Notes: a model not told the origin generated them from the sequence alone. Shown: positions 35,832 to 45,719, counted from the first letter of the stretch. The stretch is 64,000 nt of DNA from Synechococcus sp. NB0720_010 (GCF_023078835.1 NZ_CP090898.1:496001-560000), one strand, 5' to 3'. Numbers and translations are program-made.

Positions 35832-36749
35832 ATGTCGGATCGGTTGGTGCGCGCAACGGCTGCAGGCGGAGGGATCCGCCTGGTGGCTGTCAGCACCAGC
35901 ACCACGGTTCGCTACGCCCGCCGCCGCCACAACCTCTCGTTTTTGACGACCGCCCTGCTGGGTCGGGCGATGACCGCCGGCCTGCTGCTGGCCAGCTCCA
36001 TGAAGGTCGCCCACGGGCGAGTCAACCTGCGGATCTCCTCCGATGGCCCGCTCAAGGGACTGATGGTGGATGCCGGCCGCGACGGAACCGTGCGCGGCTA
36101 CGTCGGCACCCCCGAGCTCGAACTCGACCTGCTGGACAGCGCCGATGGCGCCCACAGCTTCGACTTCAGACAGGCCACCGGCACCGGGTACCTCCACGTG
36201 GTTCGGGACCTGGGCGAGGGGGAGCCGTTCAGCTCAACGGTCGAGCTGGTCAGCGGCGGCATCGGCGATGACGTGGCCTCCTACCTGCTGCACTCCGAGC
36301 AGACCCCCTCGGCGGTCTTCGTGGGCGAGCGCATCGACAGCAGCGGCTTAAGGCATGCCGGCGGGGTGTTGGTGCAAGTGCTGCCCAAGGCCGCGCGGGA
36401 GCCAGCCCTGGTGGCGCTCTTGGAGGAGCGTTGCCGCGAGATTGAGCACTTCAGCGACCGCCTGGCCGCCTGCGAAGGCAACCTCGAGGCCCTGCTCCAG
36501 GACATCTTTCCGGACCTTGATCCCCAGCTGCTGGAGGACGCCGAAGCCAGCCAGGACATCACCTTCCACTGCCCCTGCAGCCGCAAGCGCAGCGTCAACG
36601 CCCTCAAACTGCTGGGGCGCGATGAGCTCTCCCAGATGCTCAGCGAAGACGGCAAGGCCGAACTCACCTGCCATTTCTGCAATGAGGTCTATGACATCAA
36701 GGCCGCCGAGCTGCAGGAGCTGATCGACGAGCTTTCGCCTGCCGCCTAA
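35832..36749 (+). CDS. hslO: Redox-regulated chaperone Hsp33
   Basis: Hsp33 is a cytosolic holdase activated by oxidative unfolding. The 305-residue protein has the N-terminal Hsp33 fold ([19 protein letters not shown]..., [17 protein letters not shown]) and ends with the zinc-binding redox switch CPC...CHFC ([10 protein letters not shown] near 255 and TCHFCNEVY near 287). The cysteines are complete, so the redox switch should work. ATG 35832 is used; the open frame upstream overlaps the ABC gene. Confidence 0.92.
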   Translation: MSDRLVRATAAGGGIRLVAVSTSTTVRYARRRHNLSFLTTALLGRAMTAGLLLASSMKVAHGRVNLRISSDGPLKGLMVDAGRDGTVRGYVGTPELELDLLDSADGAHSFDFRQATGTGYLHVVRDLGEGEPFSSTVELVSGGIGDDVASYLLHSEQTPSAVFVGERIDSSGLRHAGGVLVQVLPKAAREPALVALLEERCREIEHFSDRLAACEGNLEALLQDIFPDLDPQLLEDAEASQDITFHCPCSRKRSVNALKLLGRDELSQMLSEDGKAELTCHFCNEVYDIKAAELQELIDELSPAA

Positions 36750-36828
36750 CGGCTGAAAAAGTGTCCTGGAGTGATCACCATCGGGCCCCAGCCGGAGCTG
36801 TAACGGGGAAGCGCTGCAGGCCCTGGTG

Positions 36829-36987
36829 ATGACCTGGTTTCCCCACTGCCTGAACTGCAGTCACTTTGCGCTGAACAGCTCCAACCAGAGCGGCTGTTGC
36901 CGCTTCTGGGCCATCACGATCCCCTGGGGAGCAGCCCGGACCCTGCGTTGCCATAGCTGGAACCAGGCCGGCAGCAAGCAGCTCTAG
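36829..36987 (+). CDS. Small cysteine-rich protein, unknown
   Basis: This 52-residue frame starts MTWFPHCLNCSHF and contains SGCCRFWAITIPWG and CHSWNQ. It has five cysteines, several histidines and tryptophans, and no long hydrophobic helix. The CxxC...CC spacing could bind a metal. There is no recognised family. Its stop overlaps the stop of the convergent CPP1-like gene by 4 bp. It sits 79 nt after hslO, another cysteine-zinc protein. Support is only the composition and the clean fit between two genes. Confidence 0.45.
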   Translation: MTWFPHCLNCSHFALNSSNQSGCCRFWAITIPWGAARTLRCHSWNQAGSKQL

Positions 36988-37670
36988 GCGATCAGCAGGG
37001 CGCCCAGTAGCAGCAGCAGCAGGGCCGGCAGGCTCTGGACCTGGTGGGCATCGAGCGGAAGGCCCAGGGGCAAGCTCGGATCCAGCACTTGAAGCAGTAA
37101 GGCACCGATGCCCAGACCCAGGCTCAGCAGCAGGATGCTGAAGCCGACGGCCTGCAGCAGGCGCCGACTGCGCCGCTGCAGCAGCACAACGCTGAACAAC
37201 GTGGAAAGGGCCAGCACCAGCTCGGCCGAGGAGGCCGGCGCGAGCAGCAGCAACAGGGTCAGCAGGGCGAAGCCACCAACGGGCAGCCAACGCTGCTGAC
37301 CCTCCGCCAACTCCAGCGCAGGCAGCGAAGGCTTCGGCAGGGACGGCTTGGGCAGGGCCGCAAGTTTCGGCAGGGATGGCAGAGATGGCCGCGCGGGTGA
37401 TGCCGAGGGAGGTGCCTTGGCCTCGCGGGCCGAAGCGTTGAGGGCTGCGGTGCTGACCTTGCCCTGCTGCCGCTCTTTCAGGCGATCCATCAGCACGGCG
37501 TCGTAGGCCGCCTCGATCTGGGCGCGGGCCTGGGGGTTCTCACCCACCTCATCGAGCCTGGCCTGCTTGGCGGCCTGCACCGCCTCAAATCCCGCACCGG
37601 TCTCGATGCCCAGGCGCTCGTAGGGACTGGGCTGGGAACCGGTCGAGGAGGAATCAGGACCCTGGTTCAT
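36984..37670 (-). CDS. CPP1-like (DUF3353) membrane protein with J-like domain
   Basis: The 228-residue protein has an N-terminal J-like helical domain (SPYERLGIETGAGFEAVQAAKQARL... near 12-75). A Pro/Ser/Leu-Lys repeat linker (SLPKLAALPKPSLPKPSLP) and three or four C-terminal membrane helices follow. This is the CPP1-like family; plant CPP1 is a chaperone for light-dependent protochlorophyllide oxidoreductase. A role in chlorophyll enzyme stability at the thylakoid is plausible. ATG 37670 gives the family N-terminus. Confidence 0.75.
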   Translation of the reverse strand: MNQGPDSSSTGSQPSPYERLGIETGAGFEAVQAAKQARLDEVGENPQARAQIEAAYDAVLMDRLKERQQGKVSTAALNASAREAKAPPSASPARPSLPSLPKLAALPKPSLPKPSLPALELAEGQQRWLPVGGFALLTLLLLLAPASSAELVLALSTLFSVVLLQRRSRRLLQAVGFSILLLSLGLGIGALLLQVLDPSLPLGLPLDAHQVQSLPALLLLLLGALLIA

Positions 37671-37707
37671 GCCACCGCGCGCCGCAGGATTGCATTCCTG
37701 AGCGTAG

Positions 37708-37932
37708 TCAGAACAGGGGCTCGCTGGACTGGAACCCTTGCTGGCGCAGCAGCAGGATGCGCTGGCGTGCCGCCTCATCGAGCTCAAGCCAGCAGCGACG
37801 TTTCAGCAGGGGCATCTGCGGCGGCAGGTGACTTCCTTCTCTCATCTCAATGCCCATGCCGCCACGGACGAAATTGACGTAATCGTTGCCCCCATCGGTC
37901 CTGGGGCGAACCAGCCAAAGAGAACCAGGCAT
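37708..37932 (-). CDS. Small conserved protein, unknown
   Basis: The 74-residue protein starts MPGSLWLVRPRTDGGNDYVNFVRGG, continues GIEMREGSHLPPQMPLLKRRCWLELDEAARQRILLLRQQGF and ends SEPLF. It is compact, mixed alpha/beta in character, with no membrane segment. The conserved-looking acidic DGGNDY and RRCWLEL stretches suggest a real cyanobacterial family, but I cannot name it. ATG 37932 is preferred over an in-frame start at 37986. Confidence 0.55.
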   Translation of the reverse strand: MPGSLWLVRPRTDGGNDYVNFVRGGMGIEMREGSHLPPQMPLLKRRCWLELDEAARQRILLLRQQGFQSSEPLF

Positions 37933-38010
37933 CAGCCAATCAGCCTGTGATATTTCGTTGCAGCCGATTCTGGCGCTCCCGCACAAGCAAACGCGAGCCC
38001 TGCAGAGGGG

Positions 38011-39654
38011 CTACAGCGCAATGGGCTCCACACCGCTCACCACGGGCGCGACGGCGCTGAGTTCCAGGTCCGGGTGATCCTCCGCCAATTGGTTGAGGTT
38101 CCAGTCGTTCTTGAACAGCAGCACTGGACGATCCCAGGCATCGCGGACGGTTTTGCAGTTGAAGATCCGCCCGACCTTCTCCAGCTCGGCCCAGCCGCCC
38201 ACGACCCAGCGGGCCACCGAGAAACCCAGTGGCTCGAGGCGGGTCTGCACGCCGTACTCGTTCTCCAGGCGGTACTGCACCACCTCCAGCTGGAGTTGAC
38301 CCACCGCCGCCAGGATCGGATCACGCTTGCTCTGGTCCGTGTCGTAGAGGATCTGCACGGCACCCTCCTCCCGCAGCTCGTTGACCCCCTTGCGGAAGCT
38401 CTTGAAGGCCGAGGGGTTGGGGTTGCGCAGCCAGGCAAAGATCTCCGGGCTGAAGCAGGGAATCCCCTCGTATTCGACCTTGGAGCCGAGGTACAGGGTG
38501 TCGCCAATGGCGAACATCCCCGGGTTGTTCAGACCAATGACGTCACCGGGGTAGGCGTCCTCCACCACAGCCCGGTCCTGTCCAAACAGTTTTTGGGGAC
38601 GGGACAAACGGATGGCCTTGCCGGTGCGGGCGTGCTGCACCGTCATGTCCTTCTCAAACTTGCCGCTGCAGACCCGCACAAAAGCGACCCGGTCGCGGTG
38701 GCGGGGGTCCATGTTGGCCTGCAATTTGAAGACGAAACCGCTGAACCCGGGGCGCACCGGTTCAATCTCACCGGCGCTGCTGGAGCGGGGGGTGGGTTTT
38801 TGGGCCAGCTCCAGGAAGGCATCCAGGAAGGGACGCACCCCGAAGTTGGTCATGGCCGAGCCAAAGAAGACAGGGCTGAGCTCGCCGGCATGGACCAACT
38901 CCAAATCCAGTTCGTTGCCAGCGGCCTCCAGCAGCTCCAGTTCCTCCAGGGCCGCATCGAGCAGCTCGTCTTCCACCGCGCCAGTGCCGCGGGCCTCATC
39001 GACGCTGAGGACCTTTTCTTCTGAGGCCCGGCCCCGCTCGGCCCGCTGAAACAGGATCACCTCCTTGCTGCGGCGATCGATCACGCCCCGGAAGCGGTCG
39101 CCACTGCCAATCGGCCAATTCACTGGCCAACAGGCCAGGCCGAGATCCTGCTCGATCTCATCCAGCAGCTCCAGAGGCTCACGGCCCGGGCGATCCATCT
39201 TGTTGATGAAGGTGAAGATCGGGATGCGACGCATCCGGCAGACCTCAAACAACTTGCGGGTCTGGGGCTCGAGGCCCTTGGCCGCGTCCTCCAACATCAC
39301 CGCGTTGTCTGCAGCGGCCAGGGTCCGGTAGGTGTCCTCCGAGAAGTCCTGGTGGCCGGGGGTATCCAGCAGGTTGATCGTGCTGCCGCTGTAGTCGAAC
39401 TGCAGCACGGTTGAGGTGATCGAGATTCCCCGCTGTTTCTCCAGCTCCATCCAGTCGGAGGTGACCTTGCGCTGCTCCCCCTTGGCCTTCACGGCACCGG
39501 CCTGTTGAATCGCACCCCCGTAAAGGAGCAACTTCTCGGTCAGGGTGGTCTTACCCGCGTCGGGGTGGGAAATAATCGCGAAGTTGCGGCGGCGAGAGAC
39601 GGCCTCCGCCAGGGCCTCGAGCTCGGGGGTGGTGCTCACGCTGCTGCTGGTCAT
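38011..39654 (-). CDS. prfC: Peptide chain release factor 3
   Basis: RF3 is the GTPase that recycles RF1/RF2 from the ribosome after termination. The 547-residue protein has G1 [15 protein letters not shown] (near 29), the switch region [15 protein letters not shown]3 [12 protein letters not shown] (near 97), G4 NKMDRPG (near 152), and the RF3 C-terminal domains ([18 protein letters not shown]). Length is normal. ATG 39654 is used; the frame stays open upstream but overlaps the methyltransferase gene. Confidence 0.94.
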   Translation of the reverse strand: MTSSSVSTTPELEALAEAVSRRRNFAIISHPDAGKTTLTEKLLLYGGAIQQAGAVKAKGEQRKVTSDWMELEKQRGISITSTVLQFDYSGSTINLLDTPGHQDFSEDTYRTLAAADNAVMLEDAAKGLEPQTRKLFEVCRMRRIPIFTFINKMDRPGREPLELLDEIEQDLGLACWPVNWPIGSGDRFRGVIDRRSKEVILFQRAERGRASEEKVLSVDEARGTGAVEDELLDAALEELELLEAAGNELDLELVHAGELSPVFFGSAMTNFGVRPFLDAFLELAQKPTPRSSSAGEIEPVRPGFSGFVFKLQANMDPRHRDRVAFVRVCSGKFEKDMTVQHARTGKAIRLSRPQKLFGQDRAVVEDAYPGDVIGLNNPGMFAIGDTLYLGSKVEYEGIPCFSPEIFAWLRNPNPSAFKSFRKGVNELREEGAVQILYDTDQSKRDPILAAVGQLQLEVVQYRLENEYGVQTRLEPLGFSVARWVVGGWAELEKVGRIFNCKTVRDAWDRPVLLFKNDWNLNQLAEDHPDLELSAVAPVVSGVEPIAL

Positions 39655-39676
39655 GGCGCCAGCCTGACAGGTGAGC

Positions 39677-40339
39677 TCACGGCAGTTCCCCCCAGATCTC
39701 GAGGTAACGGTCGTCCACCTCCGCCACCTGCAGCTGGTCCAGGCCGCAGCGGTGCAGTTGCTGCTCCACCTCAGCGGCGGTGAAGGCCGCATGCAGGGAC
39801 GCCAGGTAGTCGTGCTGCAGCACCGCCGGGGCATCGGCGAGGTAGCGCTGACGCAACTGCTCTGCGGCCTCCGGACTGGGGGGGCGCCGCAGATCCTTGA
39901 CATAGACCCGTGCACCCGGGGCAGCGGCCTGGGCAATGGCCTGCCAGAGCACCAGCGGGTCGTGCAGATGATGGAGCAGGCTGTTGCTGACCAAGCCACT
40001 GCAGCCCTTGGGCAGGGCCAGCGAAGGCAGACAGAGACAAACAAACGAGAGCCGCTTGGCGAGACCCGGCTCCTTCTCCAGACTCTGCTGCGCGAGCTGG
40101 AGCATCGCCGGAGCCCCATCCAGACCGATCACCTCCGCCGCGGCATCGGCTCGGGCCAGGCGGAAGCTGATGTTGCCCGGACCGCAGCCCAGATCCAGAA
40201 CGCGCGGGCCCAGGCCGCTTGGGAACAACGCCTGGATCCGTTCGATCAGGGCCTGATCCCCAGCACTGAAATCCGCAGCGGCATAGGCGGATGCCTGCTC
40301 GGGGGCATCCATCAATTCCGGTTCAGGGGTGCGCTGCAT
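39677..40339 (-). CDS. Class I SAM-dependent methyltransferase
   Basis: The 220-residue protein has motif [16 protein letters not shown] (near 46-60), an acidic motif II ([12 protein letters not shown] near 73) and the [10 protein letters not shown] region near 118. Together these indicate a small-molecule class I methyltransferase. The substrate is unknown. The start overlaps the end of the mechanosensitive-channel gene by 17 bp on the same strand, suggesting co-transcription. Confidence 0.75.
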   Translation of the reverse strand: MQRTPEPELMDAPEQASAYAAADFSAGDQALIERIQALFPSGLGPRVLDLGCGPGNISFRLARADAAAEVIGLDGAPAMLQLAQQSLEKEPGLAKRLSFVCLCLPSLALPKGCSGLVSNSLLHHLHDPLVLWQAIAQAAAPGARVYVKDLRRPPSPEAAEQLRQRYLADAPAVLQHDYLASLHAAFTAAEVEQQLHRCGLDQLQVAEVDDRYLEIWGELP

Positions 40340-42509
40340 CGGAAGGGTTGAGCATCAGGGTTTGGGTCGGGAAGGGGATCTCAATCCCCTCGGCCGCCAG
40401 GGTTTCGATAATCCTGCGGTTCAGCTCATGAAGGCTGTCCTCGAAAGCATCGTGCTCGCTGTGGAGGGAGCTGAACTCCAGAACGTGGTCGTAGCTGAAG
40501 GCGGCAATGCGCTCCAGCCGGCAGGCCAGGAAGCGCAGTTCAGAATCCACCTCGACAGCCTTCTGCATTAACGCCGGAACCCGTTGGAGTTGCTCAGGCG
40601 TCGTGCCGTAGGCAATCCCCAGGGCAATCTCCGATAACTGAGCCCGCTCGATCAGTTCCTCCAGCTGGAGAAGCAGGTGATCCCGCAGGCGCAGGTAGGC
40701 GGGCCAGCCATGCAGCTCGACCATGGCCACCACCACCAGGGCCTGGGCCGCACCATCTGCACTGCGCTCCAGGGTGACCAAGGGGTGATGCAGGTCCTGG
40801 CGCGCCTCAAGGGAGCGACGGGTTTGATGCAGGACCTCCTCGAGTTGATACGGAGAGAAAGCCCCATCGAGATCCAACCGCAGCTCCAGCGATTGCATCG
40901 GCCGGCGATCCGGCCGATGACTCCTCCTGGAGTAGTTGACGATGGTCGCCTCATCGGCGATGGAGTTCGGAATCGTGACCCGGCTCTCGAGGGTTTGCAG
41001 CTCAAGCGAGCGCAGACCGATCTTGGTGATGTAGCCAAGGCTGTCGCCAACCCGGCAGAACTCACCGACCCGCAGGGGCCGGTCGGTCTGAATCGAAAGA
41101 CCAGCAAACAGGTTGCCCAGCAACTTGGAAGCGCCCAAACCAATCGCCAGACCGGGAACGGCCGAAAAGGCCAACACCGTGCTGGCCGGCAAGCCCAGCA
41201 GGATCAACAGTCGATAGAAGATGGCTACCGCGATTAAGCCACCGAGTGCCCGGCAGAGGGGCATCAAGAAACTGGAGACCCGCTGCAGCCGCCACTCCGA
41301 GCCGGAGCCGCGCACCCGGGTCAAGAATTCCGAGCCGGTTCGTCCGAGCGCCTCAAAGAACAAAAAGACCACCAATCCCGCGGTGACAAACCAGATCACA
41401 TAGAAGGCATAGGTGACAACAACGAGCGGTAATCCCGTGAAGTTGACCTCATCATCAATTAGATATTCAGCCAGGCGCGTCAACGGCAGCACCGGCAGAA
41501 TGAAGAAGAATCGGCGCCAAGCAATTCCGTCTTGAACCCAGGGCCCTGGCTTTGCGGGGAGGGAATCACCCAGGGGACGATCGCGATAACTATCGACCAG
41601 AAGGCGTATTAACCAGCCTGCGACCAGGAGATAAATGCTGATGACAGCGATGGCACAAACGACCTGAAAGAGCGTTTGGTCAAGAACAGGGATTTCAAAA
41701 ACGGAGCGCCAAGACCTGGGGAAACGGAGATACCAATCCGGTGGCACCAAGTAACCGGGAGTCAGAATAAAGTCGTGATAAAAATGAGGTGTCGCAAACG
41801 GCTGCTGAATCGGGGGATAGTCCCTGATCTCCTCGTACATCGCGTGGATTTGTCTCACCGTGTCGGCGGAAAAGACGTAGAGGTTGTTCTCAGGATCGCC
41901 AACAAGATCTGAGGTCAAGGTGATCGCGGTCCCTGGGATGCGCCAGGCATCCACCGGCTTGGTCCGCTGATCGTTCAGCGCCTTCATTCCTGCGGAGTCC
42001 GGAATGGAGATGGGTTCAACGCTGTGGGTGAAGACGTAATCCAGAACATGCTTCAGCTGGATGGCGGCCTCATCCGCCATCCCGCCCCGCACGCTTTGGG
42101 GGAAGACGGAGGCATCCAGAGCCCGCACCGCCAGATCAAACAGCAGGTTGGTGTCATCGATCTGCTCCTGCCGGTCCTCCCCATCGCGGCGTGCCTCCAC
42201 CAGAGCGCTGTAGCGACCAAGGCGGTCGGCGCGGTCCCCCACCTCGGCCATGACCGCATAGAAATTGAGCAGGGTCGCCCTCGGACTGCTGCCCACGACC
42301 TGACCGAGCACCACATCAGACCAGGAGCCGGCATCTCGGACCAGCTCCCCATAAAAGGGTTGCTGCTCAATCGGAATCAGCCGGGCGTTGGGCTCAAACA
42401 GCAGCGCCCGGGTCCTACCGGTGACGGCCTGGGCCGGCAACCAGGACTGGAGCACCACAAGCACCCCGATCACCAGGGTCATCCACCAGGGGGAGCGGCG
42501 GCAGCGCAT
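40323..42509 (-). CDS. MscS-family mechanosensitive ion channel
   Basis: The 728-residue protein has an N-terminal signal peptide (MTLVIGVLVVLQSWLPAQA, cleavage near 29) and a large periplasmic domain (about 30-260). Several membrane helices precede the MscS core: the pore-lining TM3 region (VPGLAIGLGASKLLGNLFAGL) and the beta domain (RPLRVGEFCRVGDSLGYITKIGLRSLELQT...IPNS). It would release osmolytes on hypo-osmotic shock. The middle of the gene (about 41400-42000) looks lower in GC than its neighbours. ATG 42509 is chosen for the signal peptide. Confidence 0.85.
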   Translation of the reverse strand: MRCRRSPWWMTLVIGVLVVLQSWLPAQAVTGRTRALLFEPNARLIPIEQQPFYGELVRDAGSWSDVVLGQVVGSSPRATLLNFYAVMAEVGDRADRLGRYSALVEARRDGEDRQEQIDDTNLLFDLAVRALDASVFPQSVRGGMADEAAIQLKHVLDYVFTHSVEPISIPDSAGMKALNDQRTKPVDAWRIPGTAITLTSDLVGDPENNLYVFSADTVRQIHAMYEEIRDYPPIQQPFATPHFYHDFILTPGYLVPPDWYLRFPRSWRSVFEIPVLDQTLFQVVCAIAVISIYLLVAGWLIRLLVDSYRDRPLGDSLPAKPGPWVQDGIAWRRFFFILPVLPLTRLAEYLIDDEVNFTGLPLVVVTYAFYVIWFVTAGLVVFLFFEALGRTGSEFLTRVRGSGSEWRLQRVSSFLMPLCRALGGLIAVAIFYRLLILLGLPASTVLAFSAVPGLAIGLGASKLLGNLFAGLSIQTDRPLRVGEFCRVGDSLGYITKIGLRSLELQTLESRVTIPNSIADEATIVNYSRRSHRPDRRPMQSLELRLDLDGAFSPYQLEEVLHQTRRSLEARQDLHHPLVTLERSADGAAQALVVVAMVELHGWPAYLRLRDHLLLQLEELIERAQLSEIALGIAYGTTPEQLQRVPALMQKAVEVDSELRFLACRLERIAAFSYDHVLEFSSLHSEHDAFEDSLHELNRRIIETLAAEGIEIPFPTQTLMLNPSDAAHP

Positions 42510-42608
42510 CAGGCCAATGGGGACTGGAATCTGCAATCTGGCGAAAATTCCAGATTTGCCACATCCCTGTCCCACAAAGGCCACAGAACGGCACAGAGGG
42601 GGATGCAC

Positions 42609-42651
42609 CGCCACTGGTGGCAACGGCTGCTTGCAGACCCCACCAGTGGCG
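42609..42651. promoter_or_regulatory. 12-bp perfect inverted repeat upstream of nrdJ
   Basis: CGCCACTGGTGG (42609-42620) and CCACCAGTGGCG (42640-42651) are exact reverse complements with a 19-nt spacer. A possible -10 box, TAGGGT at 42653-42658, follows directly, so the repeat covers the -35 region. It may be an operator for nrdJ and/or the divergent mscS gene, or a leader hairpin if transcription starts upstream. Confidence 0.5.
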
Positions 42652-42684
42652 TTAGGGTGCCGGCACGCTTAGAGATCGACGCCC

Positions 42685-45027
42685 GTGACCGTGTCAGTTC
42701 CTGGAGCCAGTGCGGCAAGCAGCACCAGCGCCCTGAACAGCCCCAGACCTGACTTTCCGGCCACTGCGCCGGCGGCCAACCCCGTCTTCTACCGGACCTA
42801 CAGCCGCAAAACACCGAGCGGCCGCGAGAGCTGGAACGAAGTAGCCGAGCGCAACCTCTCTGGCCTCCGCAAACTCGGCAACCTCAATGATCAGGAAGTC
42901 GCCCTGCTGCGCCGGATGCAGCAGGAGCAAAAAGCTCTGCCTTCCGGACGCTGGCTGTGGATCGGCGGTACTCCCTGGATTGAACAGGAGAACAACTTCT
43001 CCGGTTCCTACAACTGCACCTCCACCAACCTGGTGGATTGGGAAGCCTTCGGTCTGATGATGGACCTGGCGATGATGGGCTGCGGCACCGGCGCCATCAT
43101 TGAGCCCCACCTGATTGATCGCCTCCCCGCCGTCCGCAACACCATCAAGGTGACGGGCGTCAGCGACATCGGTGTCACACCGGCCGGCCAGCGCCAAGAC
43201 AACACGACCCACCAGATCAACGGTCAGACCGTTCAGGTCAAGGTTGGCGACACCCGACGCGGTTGGGTCGACAGTTATCAGCTCCTGCTCGAGCTCTGCA
43301 GCGACGAGCGCTTCGACGCCAACACCCCGATCGAAGTCAGCGTTGACCTCTCCGACGTGCGGCCCGTCGGCGAAACCCTGAAGGGCTTCGGCGGCATGGC
43401 CAACCCCGTCAAGCTCAAGGACCTCTACGGCCGCGTTGCCCAAATCCTGAACAAGGCCCAGGGCCGTCGACTCACCTCGGTCGAGTGCTGCCTGCTGATT
43501 GACGAGGCCGCGGTCACCATCGTCGCGGGCAACATCCGCCGCAGCGCCGGCATGCGCCAGTTCAGCGCTGATGACAGCGCCGCCTCAAACGCCAAGGACA
43601 ACCTCTGGCAGCAGGACAGCGATGGCAACTGGCGCATCGACCCCGAGCGCGATGCCCTGCGCATGGCGAACCACACCCGGGTCTTCCACACCAGGCCGGA
43701 CCGCCAGACCGTTCTTGAGGCGGTGACCAAGCAGTTCCACTCCGGCGAAGGTGCGATTCAGTTCGCCCCTGAGGCCATCGCCCGCTCCAACGCCGACCTG
43801 CTCTCCACCCCTGAGCTGCGCAAGGAGTTCATCGACGTCTACTGCGATCAAGGCCGGGAAGAGGCCGCCCGCTGGCTGACCACCAACCACCCCGAGATCA
43901 GCACCGAAGAGCTCGAGCATCGCCTGGGGCGCTACGGCCTGAACCCCTGCGGCGAGATCCTGGGCGCCGACTTCCACTGCAACCTCGCTGAGATTCACCT
44001 CAACCGGATCGACCCCGACGATTTGGTGGCCCAGGAGGAGGCCTTCACCGCCGGCGGCCTGGCCGTGGCCTGCCTGCTCAACCACCGCTTTGAGGTGGAG
44101 CGCTACCGCCAAAGCCGCGCCTGGGATCCGATCGTTGGCGTGAGCTTCACCGGCCTGTTCGACTTCTTCGTGCATGCCTTCGGCACCCCCTGGCTGACCT
44201 GGTGGGAAGCCGGTCGCCCGGACAGCGAGGAAGGCCGGGCCTTCAAGGCCAAGGAAGCGGAGTACCTCAGCCGTTGGAAACAGATCGTCAACAAGGCGGT
44301 TTGGGACTACTGCGATCGCCACGGCCTGCGCCGTCCCAACCGCTGCACCACGGTCCAGCCCGCCGGCACCAAGAGCCTGCTCACCGGTGCCTCCCCCGGC
44401 TGGCACCCCCCCAAGGCCCAGCGCTTCATCCGCCGGATCACCTTCCGCAAGAACGACCCGGTCGCCCTGGCCTGCATGGACTACGGCTACTCAATCGTCC
44501 CGTCCCAGTCCGACAAGGACGAAGAGGGTCGCCTGCTCGATGACGCCTTCGATCCCCGCTGCACCGAATGGCTGGTGGAAATCCCCACCGAGGTGAGCTG
44601 GGCGAACATCCCCGGCGCCGATGCCGTCGAGATCAACAACTTCTCGGCCATGGCCCAGTTCGACTTCTACATGCAGGTGCAGCAGCACTACACCGCCCAC
44701 AACACCTCAGCGACGGTGGAGTTCCGCGAGAACGAGATCGAACCGCTGACCGATGCGATCCACAGCGCGATCGACAACGGCCAGGGCTACATCTCAGCCG
44801 CGCTGCTGGCCCGCTTCGACGCCAACGCCACCTTCCCGCGTCTTCCCTTTGAGCCGATCAACCAGGACACCTACGAAGAACTCCAGGCCGCCGTGGTCAG
44901 CCGCCGCAGCACCAACGACTTCTTCGAAGCCCTGCAGCGCTACGACGGTGGCGAACTGATGGAGGCCGGTCCCGCGGGCTGCGACTCCGATAAGTGCCTG
45001 CTGCCGCTGGCCAAACCTGAGAACTAG
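42685..45027 (+). CDS. nrdJ: Adenosylcobalamin-dependent ribonucleoside-triphosphate reductase (class II)
   Basis: NrdJ makes deoxyribonucleotides using a B12-derived radical, so this organism needs cobalamin for DNA synthesis. The 780-residue protein has LPSGRWLWIGGT (near 86), SYNCTSTNLV (active-site cysteine near 111), MMGCGTGAIIEPH, NPCGEILGADFHCNLAEIHL (near 417), QPAGTKSLLTGASPGWHP and a C-terminal CDSDKC pair (C766, C771). This is the monomeric class II type used by picocyanobacteria. The start is GTG 42685. A strong terminator follows. Confidence 0.94.
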   Translation: MTVSVPGASAASSTSALNSPRPDFPATAPAANPVFYRTYSRKTPSGRESWNEVAERNLSGLRKLGNLNDQEVALLRRMQQEQKALPSGRWLWIGGTPWIEQENNFSGSYNCTSTNLVDWEAFGLMMDLAMMGCGTGAIIEPHLIDRLPAVRNTIKVTGVSDIGVTPAGQRQDNTTHQINGQTVQVKVGDTRRGWVDSYQLLLELCSDERFDANTPIEVSVDLSDVRPVGETLKGFGGMANPVKLKDLYGRVAQILNKAQGRRLTSVECCLLIDEAAVTIVAGNIRRSAGMRQFSADDSAASNAKDNLWQQDSDGNWRIDPERDALRMANHTRVFHTRPDRQTVLEAVTKQFHSGEGAIQFAPEAIARSNADLLSTPELRKEFIDVYCDQGREEAARWLTTNHPEISTEELEHRLGRYGLNPCGEILGADFHCNLAEIHLNRIDPDDLVAQEEAFTAGGLAVACLLNHRFEVERYRQSRAWDPIVGVSFTGLFDFFVHAFGTPWLTWWEAGRPDSEEGRAFKAKEAEYLSRWKQIVNKAVWDYCDRHGLRRPNRCTTVQPAGTKSLLTGASPGWHPPKAQRFIRRITFRKNDPVALACMDYGYSIVPSQSDKDEEGRLLDDAFDPRCTEWLVEIPTEVSWANIPGADAVEINNFSAMAQFDFYMQVQQHYTAHNTSATVEFRENEIEPLTDAIHSAIDNGQGYISAALLARFDANATFPRLPFEPINQDTYEELQAAVVSRRSTNDFFEALQRYDGGELMEAGPAGCDSDKCLLPLAKPEN

Positions 45028-45045
45028 GCGCTCACCTGCGCCCAG

Positions 45046-45076
45046 AGCCGCCTCCTGCTGGGGGGCGGCTTTTTTG
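45046..45076 (+). terminator. Rho-independent terminator after nrdJ
   Basis: A 7-bp stem (AGCCGCC 45046-45052, GGCGGCT 45064-45070) is followed by TTTTTGT, 20 bp past the nrdJ stop. Confidence 0.85.
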
Positions 45077-45133
45077 TGGCAGCCACAGCAAGCCACTGCG
45101 CTACTTAACATTCGTTCACACAGTTTGATCCGC

Positions 45134-45331
45134 GTGACAGCCCCCACTTCTCTGTCCCTGGAATCCAACTTCGAACTCGAGCGGATCAAGCGCTCGATCG
45201 ATGCGATGGACGACCTCGAGCTGCTCAAGCACCTCGCCAAGCAGATGGCCGAGATGATGCACGCCCAAAAACACGTCACCAAACAATTGCTGAACCCCAG
45301 GCAGCGCCAAAGCTTCGGCTTCGAGGCCTGA
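45134..45331 (+). CDS. Small helical conserved protein, unknown
   Basis: The 65-residue protein begins MTAPTSLSLESNFELERIKRSIDAMDD (with a GTG start), continues LELLKHLAKQMAEMMHAQKHVTKQLLNP and ends RQSFGFEA. It is entirely helical in character with a likely coiled coil. I believe it is conserved among picocyanobacteria, but the role is unknown. GTG 45134 is preferred over the longer frame from 45074, which overlaps the nrdJ terminator. Confidence 0.62.
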   Translation: MTAPTSLSLESNFELERIKRSIDAMDDLELLKHLAKQMAEMMHAQKHVTKQLLNPRQRQSFGFEA

Positions 45332-45336
45332 GCCCC

Positions 45337-45507
45337 TCAGCCAGGAGTCGCAGCCGACAACAGATCCAGGGCGACGGCGACCTGCTCAAGCAACTCGCAG
45401 CAACGCTCGTACTGGTGATCCGGGCTGAGACTGACCGGCAGGGTCTCAATCATGTCGGCCAGCTCACGGGTGCGCACGGCCAGCAGGTTGGTGGACAGAA
45501 CGGCCAT
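45337..45507 (-). CDS. Small helical protein, unknown
   Basis: This 56-residue frame begins MAVLSTNLLAVRTRELADMIETL, continues SLSPDHQYERCCELLEQVAVALDLL and ends SAATPG. Two amphipathic helices and a CC pair are visible. It is convergent with the 65-residue gene, 5 bp apart. Composition and clean boundaries make it a likely real gene, but no family name can be given. Confidence 0.55.
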   Translation of the reverse strand: MAVLSTNLLAVRTRELADMIETLPVSLSPDHQYERCCELLEQVAVALDLLSAATPG

Positions 45508-45634
45508 GGATCAGACGACCTCTCGGTCGCCGCGCTCTAAACCAACCATGCCAATCCGTCTCGGCTATCTCATTCCTGAGATCAGCGAGTTGGGCGGGGC
45601 CATGGAACAATGAGAGGGACCCAAGGTCGTCCCT

Positions 45635-45719
45635 GGAGGGGTGGTCGAGTGGTTGATGGCTCTGGTCTTGAAAACCAGCGAAGTGAAAGCTTCCGTGGGT
45701 TCGAATCCCACCCCCTCCG
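45635..45719 (+). tRNA. trnS-UGA: tRNA-Ser (anticodon UGA)
   Basis: The 85-nt gene folds as a class II tRNA. The acceptor stem is GGAGGGG / CCCCTCC (45635-45641 with 45712-45718), with discriminator G at 45719. The anticodon stem is CTGGT / ACCAG around loop CTTGAAA, giving anticodon TGA at 45669-45671. It has a variable arm and a T-loop with GTTCGAATC. CCA is not encoded. Confidence 0.95.

Noticed and set aside
42510-42684. Cobalamin riboswitch upstream of the B12-dependent nrdJ
   Set aside because: The intergenic space is only 175 bp and no B12-box-like core was seen; only the 12-bp inverted repeat stands out.
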